NCBI GenBank assembly: GCA_963705545.1 | Contig: CAVPJX010000001.1 | Span: forward strand, 992,001-1,056,000 | Source of the DNA: DATBLY01 sp963705545 | GTDB lineage: Bacteria > Actinomycetota > UBA4738 > HRBIN12 | Direction: 5' to 3' | DNA length: 64,000 bases | Shown here: positions 16,721 through 24,848 of the stretch, in pieces | Position numbering within the stretch: the stretch's first letter is position 1 | How the letters are laid out: each line of letters begins with the position of its first letter | The notes under the pieces: model-generated | What the model saw: the letters and a program-made list of their open reading frames with translations, nothing else | Told to the model about the DNA's origin: nothing | Database searches by the model: none | Position numbers and translations under genes: made by a program

Positions 16721-17427
16721 CGCTCCGCATCGAACCCGTCATCGGGCTGCCGGAGATCCGGTCGGGCGACGACCTCGCCGGCCTCTTGGCCGAGCCGCTG
16801 CGGACGCTCGACCCCCGATCGACGGACGTCGTCGTCGTCACCCAGAAGATCGTCTCCAAGTCCGAGGGCAGGGTGGTCCCGGTGGATGCGGTCGACGCGC
16901 GAGCGTGGATCGAGCGGGAGACCCTCCGGGTGGTGGCGCGACGCGGCGATCTGATCGTCGCGGAGACGCGTCACGGCTTCGTGTGCGCGAACGCCGGCGT
17001 CGACGCCTCCAACGTCGACGCCGGCACCGTGTCGCTCCTGCCGGAGGATCCCGACGACTCCGCGGAGCGGCTCCGGCGCGGACTGCACGACCGGCTCGGG
17101 ACCTGGTTCGGGGTCGTGATCACCGACACGTTCGGCCGGCCGTGGCGCAACGGCGTCGTGAACGTCGCGATCGGCTGCGCCGGGATCCCGGCGATCGTCG
17201 ACCTGCGCGGGACGCCCGACGACCGGGGGCGGGCCCTCGAGACGACGGTGGTCGCGCTGGCCGACGAGATCGCGGCCGCGTGCGGCCTCGTGATGGGGAA
17301 GGCGGCGCGCGTCCCGGCGGCGGTGGTGCGGGGGCTCGAGCCCCCGGCCGGACCGCCGGGACGCGCGCGGGACCTCGTGCGCCGGCCCGAGGAGGATCTG
17401 TTCCGCTCGGGGACGATCGAGCCGTGA
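16717..17427 (+). CDS. cofE: Coenzyme F420:L-glutamate ligase
   Basis: Adds gamma-linked glutamates to F420-0 using GTP. GTG start at 16717 overlaps cofD; 236 aa. The CofE fold is evident: VVVVTQKIVSKSEGRVV, VAETRHGFVCANAGVDASN, LGTWFGVVITDTFGRPWRNGVVNVAIG, and VRRPEEDLFRSG at the C-terminus. It lacks the nitroreductase-like C-terminal domain found in mycobacterial FbiB, so it is the short, archaeal-length CofE. Reduction of dehydro-F420 would then need a separate protein not seen in this window. Confidence 0.95.
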   Translation: MTLRIEPVIGLPEIRSGDDLAGLLAEPLRTLDPRSTDVVVVTQKIVSKSEGRVVPVDAVDARAWIERETLRVVARRGDLIVAETRHGFVCANAGVDASNVDAGTVSLLPEDPDDSAERLRRGLHDRLGTWFGVVITDTFGRPWRNGVVNVAIGCAGIPAIVDLRGTPDDRGRALETTVVALADEIAAACGLVMGKAARVPAAVVRGLEPPAGPPGRARDLVRRPEEDLFRSGTIEP

Positions 17428-17433
17428 CGCCCC

Positions 17434-17459
17434 GGAGGGCGGGCCGGGGCCCGCCCTCC
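17434..17459. terminator. Bidirectional hairpin terminator between convergent cofE and permease genes
   Basis: GGAGGGCGGGCC, GG, GGCCCGCCCTCC: a 12-bp perfect inverted repeat sited 6 nt after the cofE stop and 19 nt before the permease stop on the opposite strand. Confidence 0.75.
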
Positions 17460-17478
17460 CGTCCAGGCGACCGGTCGG

Positions 17479-18894
17479 CTAGGCGAGCAGCCCGCGGACG
17501 AAGTACCAGAGGAAGATCGCCGCCACGACGTACAGGAGCGGGTGGACGTCTCGAGCCTTGCCCTGCAGGACCTTGATCACGACGTAGGAGAGGAAGCCGG
17601 CCCCGACCCCGTTCGTGATCGAGTACGTGAACGGCATCAGCACGATCGTGAGCATCGCCGGGATGCCCATCGCCGGATCGCGCCAGTCGATCTCGCCGAC
17701 CGCGCGCATCATGAAGTAGCCGACCAGCACGAGCACCGGCGCCGTGGCCTCGGGCGGGATCACCCCCGCGATCGGCGAGAAGAAGATCGCGAGCAGGAAC
17801 AGGGCGCCGATGACGACGGCCGTCAGCCCCGTGCGCCCTCCCTCCTCGATGCCCGACGCGCTCTCGATGAAGGTCGTGTTCGACGATGCCGACGCGGCAC
17901 CGCCCGCCGCGGCCGCCAGGCTGTCGACCAACAGGACCTTCTTCATCGCCGGGAGCTTGCCCTCGTCGTCGAGGAGCCCGGCCTCGTCGGCCAGGCCGAC
18001 CGCGGTGCCCATCGTGTCGAAGAAGTCCGACAGCATGACCGCGATGATCGCCGCGAGCGCGGTCGCGATCCCGAGCGCGTCGAACACCCCGAAGTCGAAG
18101 TTCCCGATCAGCGCGAAGTCGGGGGTCGACACGACGTCGCTCGGGATCTGCGCGATCCCGTTCGCCCAGATCGCGCCGTCGCCCCATACCTCGTTCAGGA
18201 CGATCGCGAACACCGTGGTGGCGAGGATCCCGATCAGCAGGCCCCCCTTGACCTTGCGCACCACGAGCATCGAGGTCAGGGCGAGCCCGACGGCGAAGGT
18301 CAGCACGTGGAGGTTCGACAGGTCCGGGTTCAGCGTGATGACGGTGCCTTCGCCCGCCACGACGATGCCGCCGTTCACGAGCCCGATGATCGCCAGGAAC
18401 AGGCCGATCCCGATCCCGATCGCCCGCTTCAGGTCCATCGGGATCGCCTCGAGGATCGCCTCTCGGACGCCCGTGAGCACGAGCGCGGTGATCAGCAGGC
18501 CTTCGATCACGATCACGCCCATCGCCTGCTCCCACGTCAGCCCGAGCGTGGCGACCAAGGTGAACGCGACGAACCCGTTCAGCCCGAGCCCGGCCGCGAG
18601 CGCGAAGGGGACGTTCGCGTACAACCCCATCGCGATCGTCACCACGCCGGCCACGAGCGCCGTCACCGTGAGGACGGCCGGGAACGCGAGCGAGGTCCCG
18701 TTCGCGTCCGGCACCGCCCCCAGGATCGCCGGGTTGACGAACAGGATGTAGGCCATCGTCAGCCAGGTCACGACCCCCGCGACGATCTCGGCGCGCACCG
18801 ACGAACCTCGCTCGGTGATCTTGAAGAACCGATCGATCCCGCCGACGTCGGCCTCGCCGACGCGCACGACTTCGTCCTGATCGGTGGTTGCCAT
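17479..18894 (-). CDS. NCS2-family purine/xanthine permease (AzgA-like)
   Basis: Predicted proton-coupled importer of adenine/guanine/hypoxanthine-type bases. ATG at 18894; 471 aa with about 12-14 hydrophobic segments. AzgA-subfamily marks include FFKITERGSSVRAEIVAGVVTWLTMAYI, GLYANVPFALAAGLGLNGFVAF, FFDTMGTAVGLADEAGLLD and SASSNTTFIESASGIEEGGRTG. Promoter-like TTGCGC/18 nt/TATCGT-type elements lie upstream (see next entry). It complements the PNP and AhcY purine salvage genes but is transcribed separately. The exact base specificity is not decided by sequence. Confidence 0.92.
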   Translation of the reverse strand: MATTDQDEVVRVGEADVGGIDRFFKITERGSSVRAEIVAGVVTWLTMAYILFVNPAILGAVPDANGTSLAFPAVLTVTALVAGVVTIAMGLYANVPFALAAGLGLNGFVAFTLVATLGLTWEQAMGVIVIEGLLITALVLTGVREAILEAIPMDLKRAIGIGIGLFLAIIGLVNGGIVVAGEGTVITLNPDLSNLHVLTFAVGLALTSMLVVRKVKGGLLIGILATTVFAIVLNEVWGDGAIWANGIAQIPSDVVSTPDFALIGNFDFGVFDALGIATALAAIIAVMLSDFFDTMGTAVGLADEAGLLDDEGKLPAMKKVLLVDSLAAAAGGAASASSNTTFIESASGIEEGGRTGLTAVVIGALFLLAIFFSPIAGVIPPEATAPVLVLVGYFMMRAVGEIDWRDPAMGIPAMLTIVLMPFTYSITNGVGAGFLSYVVIKVLQGKARDVHPLLYVVAAIFLWYFVRGLLA

Positions 18895-18954
18895 CGCACC
18901 CCCCCTGTGCACCCGGCGCCGCGGAACGCCGGCGTCCCCGGGGAAGGCGGCCGA

Positions 18955-18984
18955 AGCATAGGGAGGCCCCGCCCGCCCGCGCAA
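18955..18984 (-). promoter_or_regulatory. Promoter of the purine permease gene
   Basis: Minus strand: -35 TTGCGC (18984-18979), an 18-nt spacer, -10 TATGCT (18960-18955). This leaves a leader of about 55 nt before ATG 18894, containing a 6-bp hairpin (CCGGCG/CGCCGG, 18913..18932). The leader is too short for a purine riboswitch. Confidence 0.5.
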
Positions 18985-19039
18985 CCGCCGTCCGGCCGGT
19001 AAGCTGCCGGTCCCCCAGGCGAGACCGGACGAGGAACGG

Positions 19040-19873
19040 GTGGCGACGAAGAGCGGAACACGAGGTCAGGGGTCCGACGACCGACGACCGACGAAGGCCG
19101 AGCGCAAGGAGCAGGCCAGGCTCGAGCGCGAGCAGATCCAGCGCCGGGTCACGCGCCGACGGCGCAGCCGGACCCTCGGCCTCGCGCTGGTGGCGGTCGC
19201 CGTCGTCGCCATCGTGGTCGGCGTGGTCGTGCTGCAGCCGGCCGACGCCCCAGCGACCGCGGACGCGCCCGAAGCGCTGCTGCAGGAGGCGGCGTCCGCC
19301 GCGGAGGCCGCCGGGTGCGACGACGTCCAGACGGTCGATCCCTACGGGGGCGTGTCGGACCCCGATGCGCCCGGCTACCAGGATCAGGTGCACATCGGCA
19401 GCGGCGAGTTCCTGACCGGCCCCGCCCTCTCCACCTATCCCAGCATCCCGCCCACGTCGGGGCCACACGCCGCGATCCCGCCCGGCCCGATCGCCGCCGG
19501 CGTGTACGACTCCCCGCCCGACCTCTACCGCGCGATCCATTCGCTGGAGCACGGCGCCTCGATCGTCTGGTACCGGCCGGGCACCTCCCAGGCGGCGCTC
19601 GACCGCCTGACCGCCTTCTACGGCCAGTCCCTCGACGATGCCTCGGTCGGCCAGGACCGGGTGATCGTGGCCCCGTACGACTACCCCGACCAGGGCGAGG
19701 CCGGGCAGCTCCCGAGCGGCGTGAACATGGCCATCGTCGCCTGGCACCGCCTGCAGGGTTGCGGGGCCGTCAGCCTGCCGGTCGCGTTCGACTTCACCTC
19801 GCGGTTCAGCGCGCCCCCGTGGGGCGACCGGACCTATGAGGGCGAGGCGCCCGAAGCCGGGGCGACGCTCTAG
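19040..19873 (+). CDS. DUF3105 membrane-anchored protein (first of tandem pair)
   Basis: GTG at 19040; 277 aa. A charged cytoplasmic N-terminus (KAERKEQARLEREQIQRRVTRRRRSR) precedes one TM (LGLALVAVAVVAIVVGVVVL, about 48-67) and an extracytoplasmic DUF3105 domain with the family landmarks SGPHAAIPPGPIAAGVYDS and HSLEHGASIVWYRPG, plus a CDD...GC cysteine pair. TAAGCT at 19000-19005 is a possible -10. DUF3105 proteins are widespread in actinobacteria but uncharacterised; the conserved HxLEHG suggests metal binding. Two bases separate it from its paralogue. Confidence 0.87.
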   Translation: MATKSGTRGQGSDDRRPTKAERKEQARLEREQIQRRVTRRRRSRTLGLALVAVAVVAIVVGVVVLQPADAPATADAPEALLQEAASAAEAAGCDDVQTVDPYGGVSDPDAPGYQDQVHIGSGEFLTGPALSTYPSIPPTSGPHAAIPPGPIAAGVYDSPPDLYRAIHSLEHGASIVWYRPGTSQAALDRLTAFYGQSLDDASVGQDRVIVAPYDYPDQGEAGQLPSGVNMAIVAWHRLQGCGAVSLPVAFDFTSRFSAPPWGDRTYEGEAPEAGATL

Positions 19874-19875
19874 CC

Positions 19876-20637
19876 GTGGCGACCACGAAGAAGAAGCGCC
19901 GGCGGCCGAGCGGTGCGACGACGACGTCCCCGACCGCCGGCCGCGGCGGGGCGAACGAAGCTCGCCGCGAGCGGAAGGAGCAGGCCCGCCAGGCGCGTGA
20001 GGCCGAGCGCAAGCGCGCAGCCCGGCAGGCTGCCTTCCGCCGCGCCATCACGCTCTCGGTCGTGGGCGTGGTCGCGGTCGGCGTGTACCTGGCGTACGAC
20101 TGGCTCAACCGAGGCGCCGCGGCCCGGCCGATCCCCGCCGCGGCGATCCGCGCGGCGGAAGCCGCGGGCTGCACGACCGTCGAGACCCCCCTCGGTTCCG
20201 CACCCGGCAACCAGCACCTGCAGGCCGGGCAGGCCTACACGTACGACCAGCACCCCGCGACCTCGGGCTGGCACGACCCGTCGCCCCTCCCCCTCGACCC
20301 GAAGGTGTACGACTCGCCAATCAGCGAGACGAACGCGGTGCACAACCTCGAGCACTCGGGCGTGATCGTGTACTACCAGGACACCGGCGACGCCTCGCTC
20401 TCGACGGATGCGGTCGATCAGCTCGCGACGCTCGTGAACGGGTCGACGAACGTCCTGATGGCGCCGTACCCCGGCCTGCCCGAGGGCCAAGCGATGGCGC
20501 TGGCCGCCTGGAACAAGCTCCAGACGTGCCCCCCCGCCGTGACGCCCCAGCAGGCCGAGACGATCGCGGGTGGGTTCATCGAGGCGTACGCCTGCACGCG
20601 CAACGCGCCGGAGCCGGCCGCGTCCGGCGTGTGCTGA
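19876..20637 (+). CDS. DUF3105 membrane-anchored protein (second of tandem pair)
   Basis: GTG at 19876, 2 nt after the stop of the first copy; 253 aa. Same plan: Lys/Arg-rich N-terminus (KKKRRRPSG, RRERKEQARQAREAERKR), one TM (AITLSVVGVVAVGVYLAY, about 56-73), then DUF3105 with TYDQHPATSGWHDPSPLPLDPKVYDS and AVHNLEHSGVIVYYQDTGD. C-terminal CP and CT residues could form a disulfide. The two domains are diverged, so this is an old duplication; they may act as a heteromer at the membrane. Confidence 0.87.
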   Translation: MATTKKKRRRPSGATTTSPTAGRGGANEARRERKEQARQAREAERKRAARQAAFRRAITLSVVGVVAVGVYLAYDWLNRGAAARPIPAAAIRAAEAAGCTTVETPLGSAPGNQHLQAGQAYTYDQHPATSGWHDPSPLPLDPKVYDSPISETNAVHNLEHSGVIVYYQDTGDASLSTDAVDQLATLVNGSTNVLMAPYPGLPEGQAMALAAWNKLQTCPPAVTPQQAETIAGGFIEAYACTRNAPEPAASGVC

Positions 20638-20671
20638 GCACGGCCGCGCACGGATCCGATCACCGAGCGGC

Positions 20672-20694
20672 GCGGCCGCCCAACGACCGGCCGC
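20672..20694. terminator. Possible bidirectional terminator hairpin
   Basis: GCGGCCG (20672-20678) pairs with CGGCCGC (20688-20694) across a 9-nt loop, in the short gap between the convergent DUF3105 and SpoIID genes. Confidence 0.45.
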
Positions 20695-22440
20695 TCACGA
20701 GACGCTGCAGGCTCCCGCCGCCGGACACAGGATCGAGCCTCGTTCGAAGGTCGCCGACGTCCCGCCGTTCGCGTGCTCCTGCACGCGTGACGTGGGCCAT
20801 CCGAGCGCACCGCTCGCGCCGCCGTGGGAGAGGTACGCGGCGAGCACCGGCCCCCACAGGGCGAACGCGCCGACCCCGGGCGAGGCGTAGATCCGGCCGT
20901 TCGCGAAGTTCATGCGGCTGCACCCCGCGCAGCCTCCGCGGCCTTGCTCGGCGCTCCCCACCTGGTCCGACACCGGGAGCCCCAGGACCCCCGACGCCCC
21001 TCCGACCCCCAGGTACTCGTCGTAGATCGCGCCCCGGATCCAGACCGTGAGGTCGACCCCGCCGTTGCGGTAGATCGCTCCCTCCTGGAACGCCTGCCGG
21101 CTCCCGCCCGGCAGCACCTTCAGCGTCGAGGTCGGCACGCCGGGACGGCACATCAGTTCGTCGTACGCGATGCGGATCGGGCCGAGCACGTTGCGATCGA
21201 CGTCGATCCACACGCGGTCGTCCGGCAACGACAGGGCCGAGCGCAGCTCCGAGCCCGAGATCGCGGCGTCGCCGACGGCCCCGCGGATCACGATCTGGTC
21301 GATCCTCCCCGACACGCCGCGCGTCGCCCGACCGAACCCCGAGACCACGCCGATGTCGCCCGTGTACGGCGCGAGCGCGCTCGTGACCTGCGCCGCGGAG
21401 AATCCACGGCTCCAATCCGTCCACGGGTTCGCGGACGTGTACTCACCGGGATCGCACACGCCCGCGAGGTACGGGTACAGCTCGAGCGGCGTCCCCCACT
21501 GGATCGGGAGGTCCTCGGTATGTCCACCGTCCGAGGCCGTGAAGACCGTCAGCGCCACCTTGCCCGCGTAGGTCACGATGTCGTTCGCGGTCGACGTGAC
21601 CGCCTTCGACCAGCGGTCGCCCTCGGTCCCGCCCTCCTTGTCCCACCCGACGTACACCTGATCGTTCGCACCGTCCTCCAAGTGGCAGTTGCAGTCCGTC
21701 CGGAGCCCGGACCGCCGCATCCGGTACAGGGCGAAGCTCCGCGCCGCGATCGCCTGCGTGCGGAGCGCCTCCATCGGCCAGCTGCTCGGGACCTCGCCGA
21801 TGCCGAGGAGGTACTCCTCGAACGGTACCGAGGCGATCAGCCGCATCCTGCATCCGTTCGCGCAGTTCGTCAGGTTGAACTCGAGCAAGCCCCGGTTGTA
21901 CGTCGCCCCGCCCTCGGGCACGATCACGCGCGCTTCCTCGCCCGTGTACGTCGCGTACAGGTGGAACGCCGGACCGCCCCAGGTTCGGTCGCCGACCACG
22001 GCGCCGGCGGCATCGAGCACGCGGTACCCGTCATCCGCGGCCTCCACCGACCACGTCTGCCCCGCGGGGATCTTGCCGACGGGCGTGCCGTCGAGCGGCG
22101 CGCGCACCCACAGGCGGACCGGACCGGCCTGCGCGGTGAGGTGGATCATGCGGACGCCGGACGTGAGCCCGACGCGGATGTCCCCGGGTGGCTTCGGCAG
22201 GATCTCGACGGAGGTACCGGAATAGAAGTGCTCGAGGATCCGCGCGTGCCGCCACCCGTCCTTCGCCAGGCCGTAGGCGCCCCATTGGGACAATCCGAGC
22301 CCGTGACCCCAGCCTGACCCGTAGAAGGTGAACCCGTCCGCCCGGGCTCCGCCGGACGCGAGCGCCCCGCCCGCGACGGTCAGGGGGAACAGGGCCGCGG
22401 TGACGGCCACGACGAGCGCGAGCGTGCGGAGGCGTCGCAT
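20695..22440 (-). CDS. SpoIID/LytB-domain secreted protein with C-terminal LGFP repeats
   Basis: ATG at 22440; 581 aa (an upstream ATG at 22491 is in frame but would bury the signal peptide). Signal peptide: MRRLRTLALVVAVTAALFPLTVAGGALA. The FTFYGSGWGHGLGLSQWGAYGLAKDG motif and the SpoIID core with VPFEEYLLGIGEVPSSWPMEALRTQAIAARSFAL and DQVYVGW are clear. SpoIID-type domains are lytic transglycosylases or amidase enhancers acting on denuded glycan. The C-terminus carries LGFP-type repeats (EYLGVGGASGVLGLPVSDQ, YLSHGGASGALGWPTS) that anchor proteins to actinobacterial cell walls. Cys-rich loops (TDCNCHLE, CAGC) suggest disulfides. Non-sporulation use is expected here. Confidence 0.92.
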   Translation of the reverse strand: MRRLRTLALVVAVTAALFPLTVAGGALASGGARADGFTFYGSGWGHGLGLSQWGAYGLAKDGWRHARILEHFYSGTSVEILPKPPGDIRVGLTSGVRMIHLTAQAGPVRLWVRAPLDGTPVGKIPAGQTWSVEAADDGYRVLDAAGAVVGDRTWGGPAFHLYATYTGEEARVIVPEGGATYNRGLLEFNLTNCANGCRMRLIASVPFEEYLLGIGEVPSSWPMEALRTQAIAARSFALYRMRRSGLRTDCNCHLEDGANDQVYVGWDKEGGTEGDRWSKAVTSTANDIVTYAGKVALTVFTASDGGHTEDLPIQWGTPLELYPYLAGVCDPGEYTSANPWTDWSRGFSAAQVTSALAPYTGDIGVVSGFGRATRGVSGRIDQIVIRGAVGDAAISGSELRSALSLPDDRVWIDVDRNVLGPIRIAYDELMCRPGVPTSTLKVLPGGSRQAFQEGAIYRNGGVDLTVWIRGAIYDEYLGVGGASGVLGLPVSDQVGSAEQGRGGCAGCSRMNFANGRIYASPGVGAFALWGPVLAAYLSHGGASGALGWPTSRVQEHANGGTSATFERGSILCPAAGACSVS

Positions 22441-22531
22441 CTTCGAGGGGGCGTCACCCCTTGGGGAGGGGCCGCCCGCACCGTACCACATCGACCCGCG
22501 CGGACCGGGGGTTTACGGGCTCGGATCCGGC

Positions 22532-23551
22532 TCAGGCCTCGGGTGCCGAGAACGGTTGCACGCGAGCGTTTTCGAGCGTCTCGCCGTCCGGGACGGACGC
22601 CCCCTCCCCGAGCACCGACGACGAGACCACGGCGCCGGACCCCACCGTCGCCCCGGGTCCGACGATCGAGCCCGTGACGCGCGATCCCGCCCCGATCGAG
22701 CAGCCCGGGTGCAGGACCGAGTCGTCGACCTGCGCGTCGTGCCCGACCCGGGCGCCGGGACCAACGGCCACCCGAGGCCCGAGGCGAGCGCTCGGCTCGA
22801 TCACCGCGTCCCCGGCGACCCACGGGGCGGCGTACGTCACCCCGGCGACCCGCCCGTCGAGGAGATCGAAGTGCGCCTGGAGGTAGTTCTCGGGCGTGCC
22901 GAGGTCCCGCCAGTACGCGCCGGAGGCGAAGCCGTAGACCGGCCGCCCGCCGTCGATCACGCCCGGGAAGATCTCGCGCTCGATCGAGATCGGGCGATCG
23001 GCCGTCCAGGCGGCGAGGGCCCGGGGGTCCAGCACGTAGGTCCCGGCGTTGACGTCGCCGGGGATCGGTTCCTGGGGCTTCTCACGGAACGCGCGGATGC
23101 GGCCGTCGGGCTCGAGCTCCACGAGTCCGAACGCCCGCGCGTCGTCCACGTGATGCAACGCGATCGTGGCCGCGGCGTCGTGCTCGCGATGCAACGCGAG
23201 CATCGCCGTCATGTCGAGGTCGGTGAGGATGTCGCCGTTCAGGGCGAAGAACGGTTCGTCGGGCTCCAGCCTATGAACGGCGTTGACGATCGCGCCGCCG
23301 GTGTCGAGGGCCTCGCGCTCGGTCACCCACGCGATCGCCGGCTCGCCGTGGCGCGACGCGATGAACGGGTCGAACAGCTCTTCGAGGTACGGCGAGGACA
23401 TCACCACCTCGTGGACGCCGTGGCGGACGAGCCGGTCGAGCGTGTGGTCGAGGATCGCGCGGTCCACGAGCGGCAGGAGCTCCTTCTTCACCGTCGCGGT
23501 CAGCGGCCGCAGCCGCGTGCCCTGCCCGCCGACCAGCACTACCGCCTTCAC
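22532..23551 (-). CDS. Mannose-1-phosphate guanylyltransferase-like sugar nucleotidyltransferase with left-handed beta-helix tail
   Basis: Activates a sugar-1-phosphate, most likely mannose to GDP-mannose. GTG at 23551 overlaps the GT2 stop (GTGA); 339 aa. N-terminal nucleotidyltransferase motif VVLVGGQGTRLRPLT, then KELLPLVDRAILDHTLDRL, ALNGDILTDLDM, FREKPQEPIPGDVNAGTYVLDP. From about residue 245 there are hexapeptide repeats (VIEPSARLGPRVAVGPGARVG...). It closely parallels mycobacterial Rv3264c, which lies near wbbL and rmlD, as this gene does. It would use mannose-1-P from the mutase at 4499..5911. It is last in the polysaccharide operon. Confidence 0.88.
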   Translation of the reverse strand: MKAVVLVGGQGTRLRPLTATVKKELLPLVDRAILDHTLDRLVRHGVHEVVMSSPYLEELFDPFIASRHGEPAIAWVTEREALDTGGAIVNAVHRLEPDEPFFALNGDILTDLDMTAMLALHREHDAAATIALHHVDDARAFGLVELEPDGRIRAFREKPQEPIPGDVNAGTYVLDPRALAAWTADRPISIEREIFPGVIDGGRPVYGFASGAYWRDLGTPENYLQAHFDLLDGRVAGVTYAAPWVAGDAVIEPSARLGPRVAVGPGARVGHDAQVDDSVLHPGCSIGAGSRVTGSIVGPGATVGSGAVVSSSVLGEGASVPDGETLENARVQPFSAPEA

Positions 23552-24420
23552 GAGCTCCGCACCCTCTCCGCCAGCCACGCCACCTCCGCCCGGATCCGGA
23601 GGGCGGCCCATGCCAGCGGCAAGGTTAGCCGCCGCCAGCCCTCGGCGCGGTGCTTGCGGTAGTAGCGGTAGACGCTCGCGGAGTGCATCCGGTAGGTGCG
23701 ACGGCCGCGCCCGGTCGAGACCCCGATCTCGTGCACGATCTCGACCGCGGGGGTGAACCGGACGGTCCAGCCGGCGTCGCGTAGCCGCGTCGCCAGGTCG
23801 AGCTCCTCGCCGTACAGGAGGAACCCCTCGTCCAACGGTCCCACCGCGTCCAGCGCGACGCGAGGCAGCAGCATGCAGCATCCCGACACCCAGTCGACCT
23901 CGCGCTCGGTCCGCCGGTCCCATCCGTCCAGGTGGTACCGGCGGGTGAACCGGTTGCGCGGGGCGACCGCGCCGAAGAACGCATGGCCGGCCGCGTCGAA
24001 CACGCCGGGGAACGACCGGCCGCTCGGGTAGACCGTCCCGTCGGGGTTGCGGACCATCGGCCCGATCAGGCCTGTGCGCGGATGGCGGCGGGCGACGGCC
24101 ACGTACTCCGCGAGGGTCCCGGCGAACCACTCCGTGTCGGGGTTCAGCAGCAGCACGAACGGCGCCGAGGTGGCGCGGATCCCCTGGTTCCACGCGGGTG
24201 AGAGGTAGACGTTCTCGGGGTTCTCGATCAGCCGCGCCCACGGATGCGCGGCGACCGCCTTCCGGTGGCTGCCGTCCGACGAGGCGTTGTCCACCACCAG
24301 GACGTCCATCGCGAGGTCACCGCGATGCGCCTCGAGGCTCGCGAGGCACCGTTCCAGGTAGTCGCCCGCGTTGTAGTTGACGATCACCACGGCGAGGTCC
24401 GCCGTGCCCGGGTCCGTCAT
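23548..24420 (-). CDS. GT2 rhamnosyltransferase-like glycosyltransferase (WbbL type)
   Basis: ATG at 24420 overlaps the stop of the ArnE-like gene (ATGA); 290 aa. Classic GT2 start LAVVIVNYNAGDYLERCLASL, nucleotide motif VLVVDNASSDGS, the metal motif LLLNPDTEW and the catalytic region GEELDLATRLRDAGWTVRF. Length and context (beside the mannose-1-P guanylyltransferase and rmlD) resemble WbbL, which adds rhamnose to GlcNAc-PP-polyprenol in mycobacteria; the substrate is inferred only. Cytoplasmic, membrane-associated through the basic C-terminus. Confidence 0.88.
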   Translation of the reverse strand: MTDPGTADLAVVIVNYNAGDYLERCLASLEAHRGDLAMDVLVVDNASSDGSHRKAVAAHPWARLIENPENVYLSPAWNQGIRATSAPFVLLLNPDTEWFAGTLAEYVAVARRHPRTGLIGPMVRNPDGTVYPSGRSFPGVFDAAGHAFFGAVAPRNRFTRRYHLDGWDRRTEREVDWVSGCCMLLPRVALDAVGPLDEGFLLYGEELDLATRLRDAGWTVRFTPAVEIVHEIGVSTGRGRRTYRMHSASVYRYYRKHRAEGWRRLTLPLAWAALRIRAEVAWLAERVRSS

Positions 24421-24848
24421 CCGTGATGCGGGGTCTGGGCGATCAGCACGATGCCCACCATGATGAAGAACACGCCGACCCACCGCACGACCGGGACCTG
24501 CTGGTGCAGCCAGAAGCGGTCGAACAGCAGGATCAGCACGTAGGTGAGCGAGGCGAACGGATAGGCGAACGAGAGCGACGTCCGCGACAGGACGGCCAGC
24601 CACACGAACGCCGACAGGCCGAAGAGCACCAGCCCGAGCCAGACCTGCGGGGTCGTGACGACGTCTCCGAGGGACTCGGCGTTCAACTTCAGGGCGCCGC
24701 TCGACGCCGTCACGTGGTTCATGCCCTGCTTCAGCGTGAGCTGCGCGACGGCAGCCAGCGAGACGGACAGCAGGATCAAGCCGATCAGCATCGTCAGGTA
24801 CTTCCCTTCGGGTCGGTGGTGGGTGGTGGGGTCCGCGGGCACGCTCAC
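24417..24848 (-). CDS. Small multidrug-resistance/ArnE-like four-TM flippase subunit
   Basis: GTG at 24848 overlaps the ABC ATPase stop (GTGA); 143 aa. Four hydrophobic helices: LIGLILLSVSLAAVAQLTL, VWLGLVLFGLSAFVWLAVL, FAYPFASLTYVLILLFDRFW, VVRWVGVFFIMVGIVLIAQ. The pattern with LSFAYPFASLTYVL matches DMT-superfamily small subunits such as ArnE, which flip lipid-linked sugars. Embedding between a Wzt-type ATPase and glycosyltransferases supports transport of a polyprenyl-linked sugar; it may work as a homodimer because no ArnF partner is seen. Confidence 0.82.
   Translation of the reverse strand: MSVPADPTTHHRPEGKYLTMLIGLILLSVSLAAVAQLTLKQGMNHVTASSGALKLNAESLGDVVTTPQVWLGLVLFGLSAFVWLAVLSRTSLSFAYPFASLTYVLILLFDRFWLHQQVPVVRWVGVFFIMVGIVLIAQTPHHG

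Noticed and set aside
18895..18954. Purine riboswitch in the permease leader.
   Set aside because: The leader is only about 55 nt, with one 6-bp hairpin; no purine-aptamer core is seen.
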